Assembly: GCA_017561105.1 (NCBI GenBank)
Contig: JAFZDR010000014.1
Location: 1 to 7,588, forward strand
Direction: 5' to 3'
Length of the DNA stretch: 7,588 nt
Source: Alistipes sp.
GTDB lineage: Bacteria > Bacteroidota > Bacteroidia > Bacteroidales > Rikenellaceae
Shown here piece after piece: positions 6,260 through 7,588 of this stretch. The notes beneath the pieces were generated by a model. The model saw nothing but the letters and a program-made list of their open reading frames with translations, ran no database searches and was not told where the DNA came from. A program made the translations under genes and the position numbers. How positions within the stretch are numbered: the first letter of the stretch is position 1; each line of letters opens with the position of its first letter.

Positions 6260-7588
6260 TTAATGTGCTTCGAGCCAATTCTTACCCACACCGCACTCGG
6301 CAGTGAGCGGAATTGACAACTTTGCGGCACCCTCCATCTCCTCGCGAACAATCTTCTCGACCTGCTCGCGCTCCGAGCGCAACAAATCGACCACGATTTC
6401 ATCGTGTACCTGCATTGTAATGCGCGAACGGATACCCTCCGCCTTGAAACGACGAGCGACACCCACCATGGCCAACTTCATAATATCGGCTGCGGTACCC
6501 TGAATTGGGGCATTTATGGCATTTCGCTCGGCCAAAGCTCGAGCATTGGCATTTCGCGAATCGATATCGGCAAGGTAACGACGACGGCCGAAGAGTGTCT
6601 CGACATACCCCTTCTCGCGAGCCGTAGCCACCACATTGTCCATATACTCCTTGACCTTCGGATACGACTCGAAGTAACCTTCGATAAGCTGCTTTGCCTC
6701 GCTGCGCGGAATACGCAATCGCTGGCTCAAACCGAAGGCCGAGATGCCGTAGATGATACCAAAGTTGGCAGTCTTGGCACGGCGACGCTCCTCGGAGGTC
6801 ACCTCCTCGATAGATTTCTTGAAGATACGCGCTGCTGTCGCTGCGTGGATATCCTTGCCCTCGCGGAAAGCCTCGCACAAGTTCTCATCGCCCGAGAGGT
6901 GCGCCATAAGTCGCAACTCAACCTGTGAATAGTCGGCCGAGAGCAGCTCGTGTCTGTCATCACTCGGCACAAAAGCCTGGCGAATAGGGCGACCAAGGTC
7001 GTCGCGCACCGGTATATTCTGCAAGTTAGGATTTGCCGACGAAAGGCGTCCTGTAGCTGTAACAGCCTGATTGTATGATGTATGGATATGACCCGTAACC
7101 GGATTTACCAGCTGTGGCAAAGAATCGACATAGGTCGAAAGCAACTTCTTTACTCCGCGATACTCCAAAATCAGATCGACAACCTTATGCTCGCCCGCAA
7201 ACGACTGCAGATACTCTTCGTCGGTGCAGAACTGCTTGGTCTTTGTCATCTTTGGCTTGTCGGTGATGCGCATCTTCGCAAAGAGCATCTCGCCGAGCTG
7301 ACGGCTCGAGTTTATATTTATCTCTCGCTCGCCCGACACCTCGCGAATTTCGGCCTCGATAGCCGAAAGTTTCTGCGACAATGTTGCCGAGTAGTTGTGT
7401 AGAGCGTCGCTATTGACACAAACTCCCTCCCACTCCATATCGGCAAGCACATCAATCAATGGCTCTTCGATATCGTGGTAGAGCTTCAGCAAGGCAGGCT
7501 CCTTCTCCAACATAGGGCGCAACACATCGTAGAGCTGCAAAGTAACATCTGCATCTTCGGCAGCATACTCCGCCACACGCTCCACGCC
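6260..7588 (-). CDS. polA: DNA polymerase I, 5' end outside window
   Basis: The last 442 residues of Pol I, which fills gaps and replaces RNA primers during repair and lagging-strand maturation. The frame is open at the right edge; family members are about 900-950 residues, so roughly the first 500 (5'-3' nuclease and most of the 3'-5' exonuclease domain) lie outside. The first visible residues include Exo III motif YAAED (window residues 8-12), whose Tyr and Asp suggest an active proofreading exonuclease. The polymerase domain shows the thumb region with TATGRLSSANPNLQNIPVR, motif A DYSQVELR (219-226, catalytic D219), motif B RRRAKTANFGIIYG (268-281, with K272, F276 and Y280) and motif C MQVHDE (392-397, catalytic D396). 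The C-terminus ends normally at TAA. It is the first gene of the polA, PHP, priA, comF series in the window; its promoter lies outside. The identification is secure. Confidence 0.97.
   Translation of the reverse strand, partial: GVERVAEYAAEDADVTLQLYDVLRPMLEKEPALLKLYHDIEEPLIDVLADMEWEGVCVNSDALHNYSATLSQKLSAIEAEIREVSGEREININSSRQLGEMLFAKMRITDKPKMTKTKQFCTDEEYLQSFAGEHKVVDLILEYRGVKKLLSTYVDSLPQLVNPVTGHIHTSYNQAVTATGRLSSANPNLQNIPVRDDLGRPIRQAFVPSDDRHELLSADYSQVELRLMAHLSGDENLCEAFREGKDIHAATAARIFKKSIEEVTSEERRRAKTANFGIIYGISAFGLSQRLRIPRSEAKQLIEGYFESYPKVKEYMDNVVATAREKGYVETLFGRRRYLADIDSRNANARALAERNAINAPIQGTAADIMKLAMVGVARRFKAEGIRSRITMQVHDEIVVDLLRSEREQVEKIVREEMEGAAKLSIPLTAECGVGKNWLEAH

Noticed and set aside
5094..6278. 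Longer 394-residue version of the PHP protein starting at 6278
   Set aside because: The extra 16 residues would overlap the end of polA and place charged residues before a perfect signal peptide. The ATG at 6230 fits secretion and operon spacing better.

Overview
The window looks like a chromosomal segment from a Bacteroidota species, most likely order Bacteroidales. An Alistipes-like gut or oral member is my best guess, but this is not proven. The evidence is a promoter of the Bacteroidota type (TTTG, 19 bp, TAnnTTTG) in front of dnaB, A-rich translation leaders without clear Shine-Dalgarno sequences, a fimbrillin-like lipoprotein, and a secreted PHP-domain enzyme of a kind common in that phylum. 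Base composition is roughly balanced and codon use looks even along the window. I see no mobile element, CRISPR array, tRNA or rRNA.

All genes lie on the minus strand, so transcription runs from high to low coordinates. In that order they are: the 3' two-thirds of a DNA polymerase I gene domain set (polA, cut by the right edge, ending at 6260); an exported PHP-domain phosphoesterase (6230-5094); the primosomal helicase priA (5070-2860, GTG start); a comF-type phosphoribosyltransferase gene whose start overlaps the end of priA by 17 bp but which carries an in-frame TAG at codon 55 (2876-2145); a 163-bp spacer with a clear promoter and an inverted repeat; the replicative helicase dnaB (1981-431); and, 40 bp further on, the first 130 codons of a lipoprotein (390 to the left edge).

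polA, the PHP gene, priA and comF are separated by only 29 bp, 23 bp and minus 17 bp and show no internal promoter, so they are probably one transcription unit. dnaB has its own promoter, and the lipoprotein gene may be read through from it. Three of the six genes act in DNA replication and repair: Pol I fills gaps and removes primers, PriA restarts collapsed forks, and DnaB is the fork helicase that restart reloads. ComF-family proteins are linked to DNA uptake in other bacteria. The PHP enzyme and the lipoprotein are envelope proteins with no obvious functional link to replication.

The two observations I rate highest are the nonsense codon in comF, with perfectly conserved ComF sequence on both sides in the same frame, and the DnaB C-terminus, a long polar tail ending in Glu-Val-Pro-Phe that resembles the SSB C-terminal tip recognised by PriA and other genome-maintenance proteins. 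I did not find a convincing new multi-gene system here.
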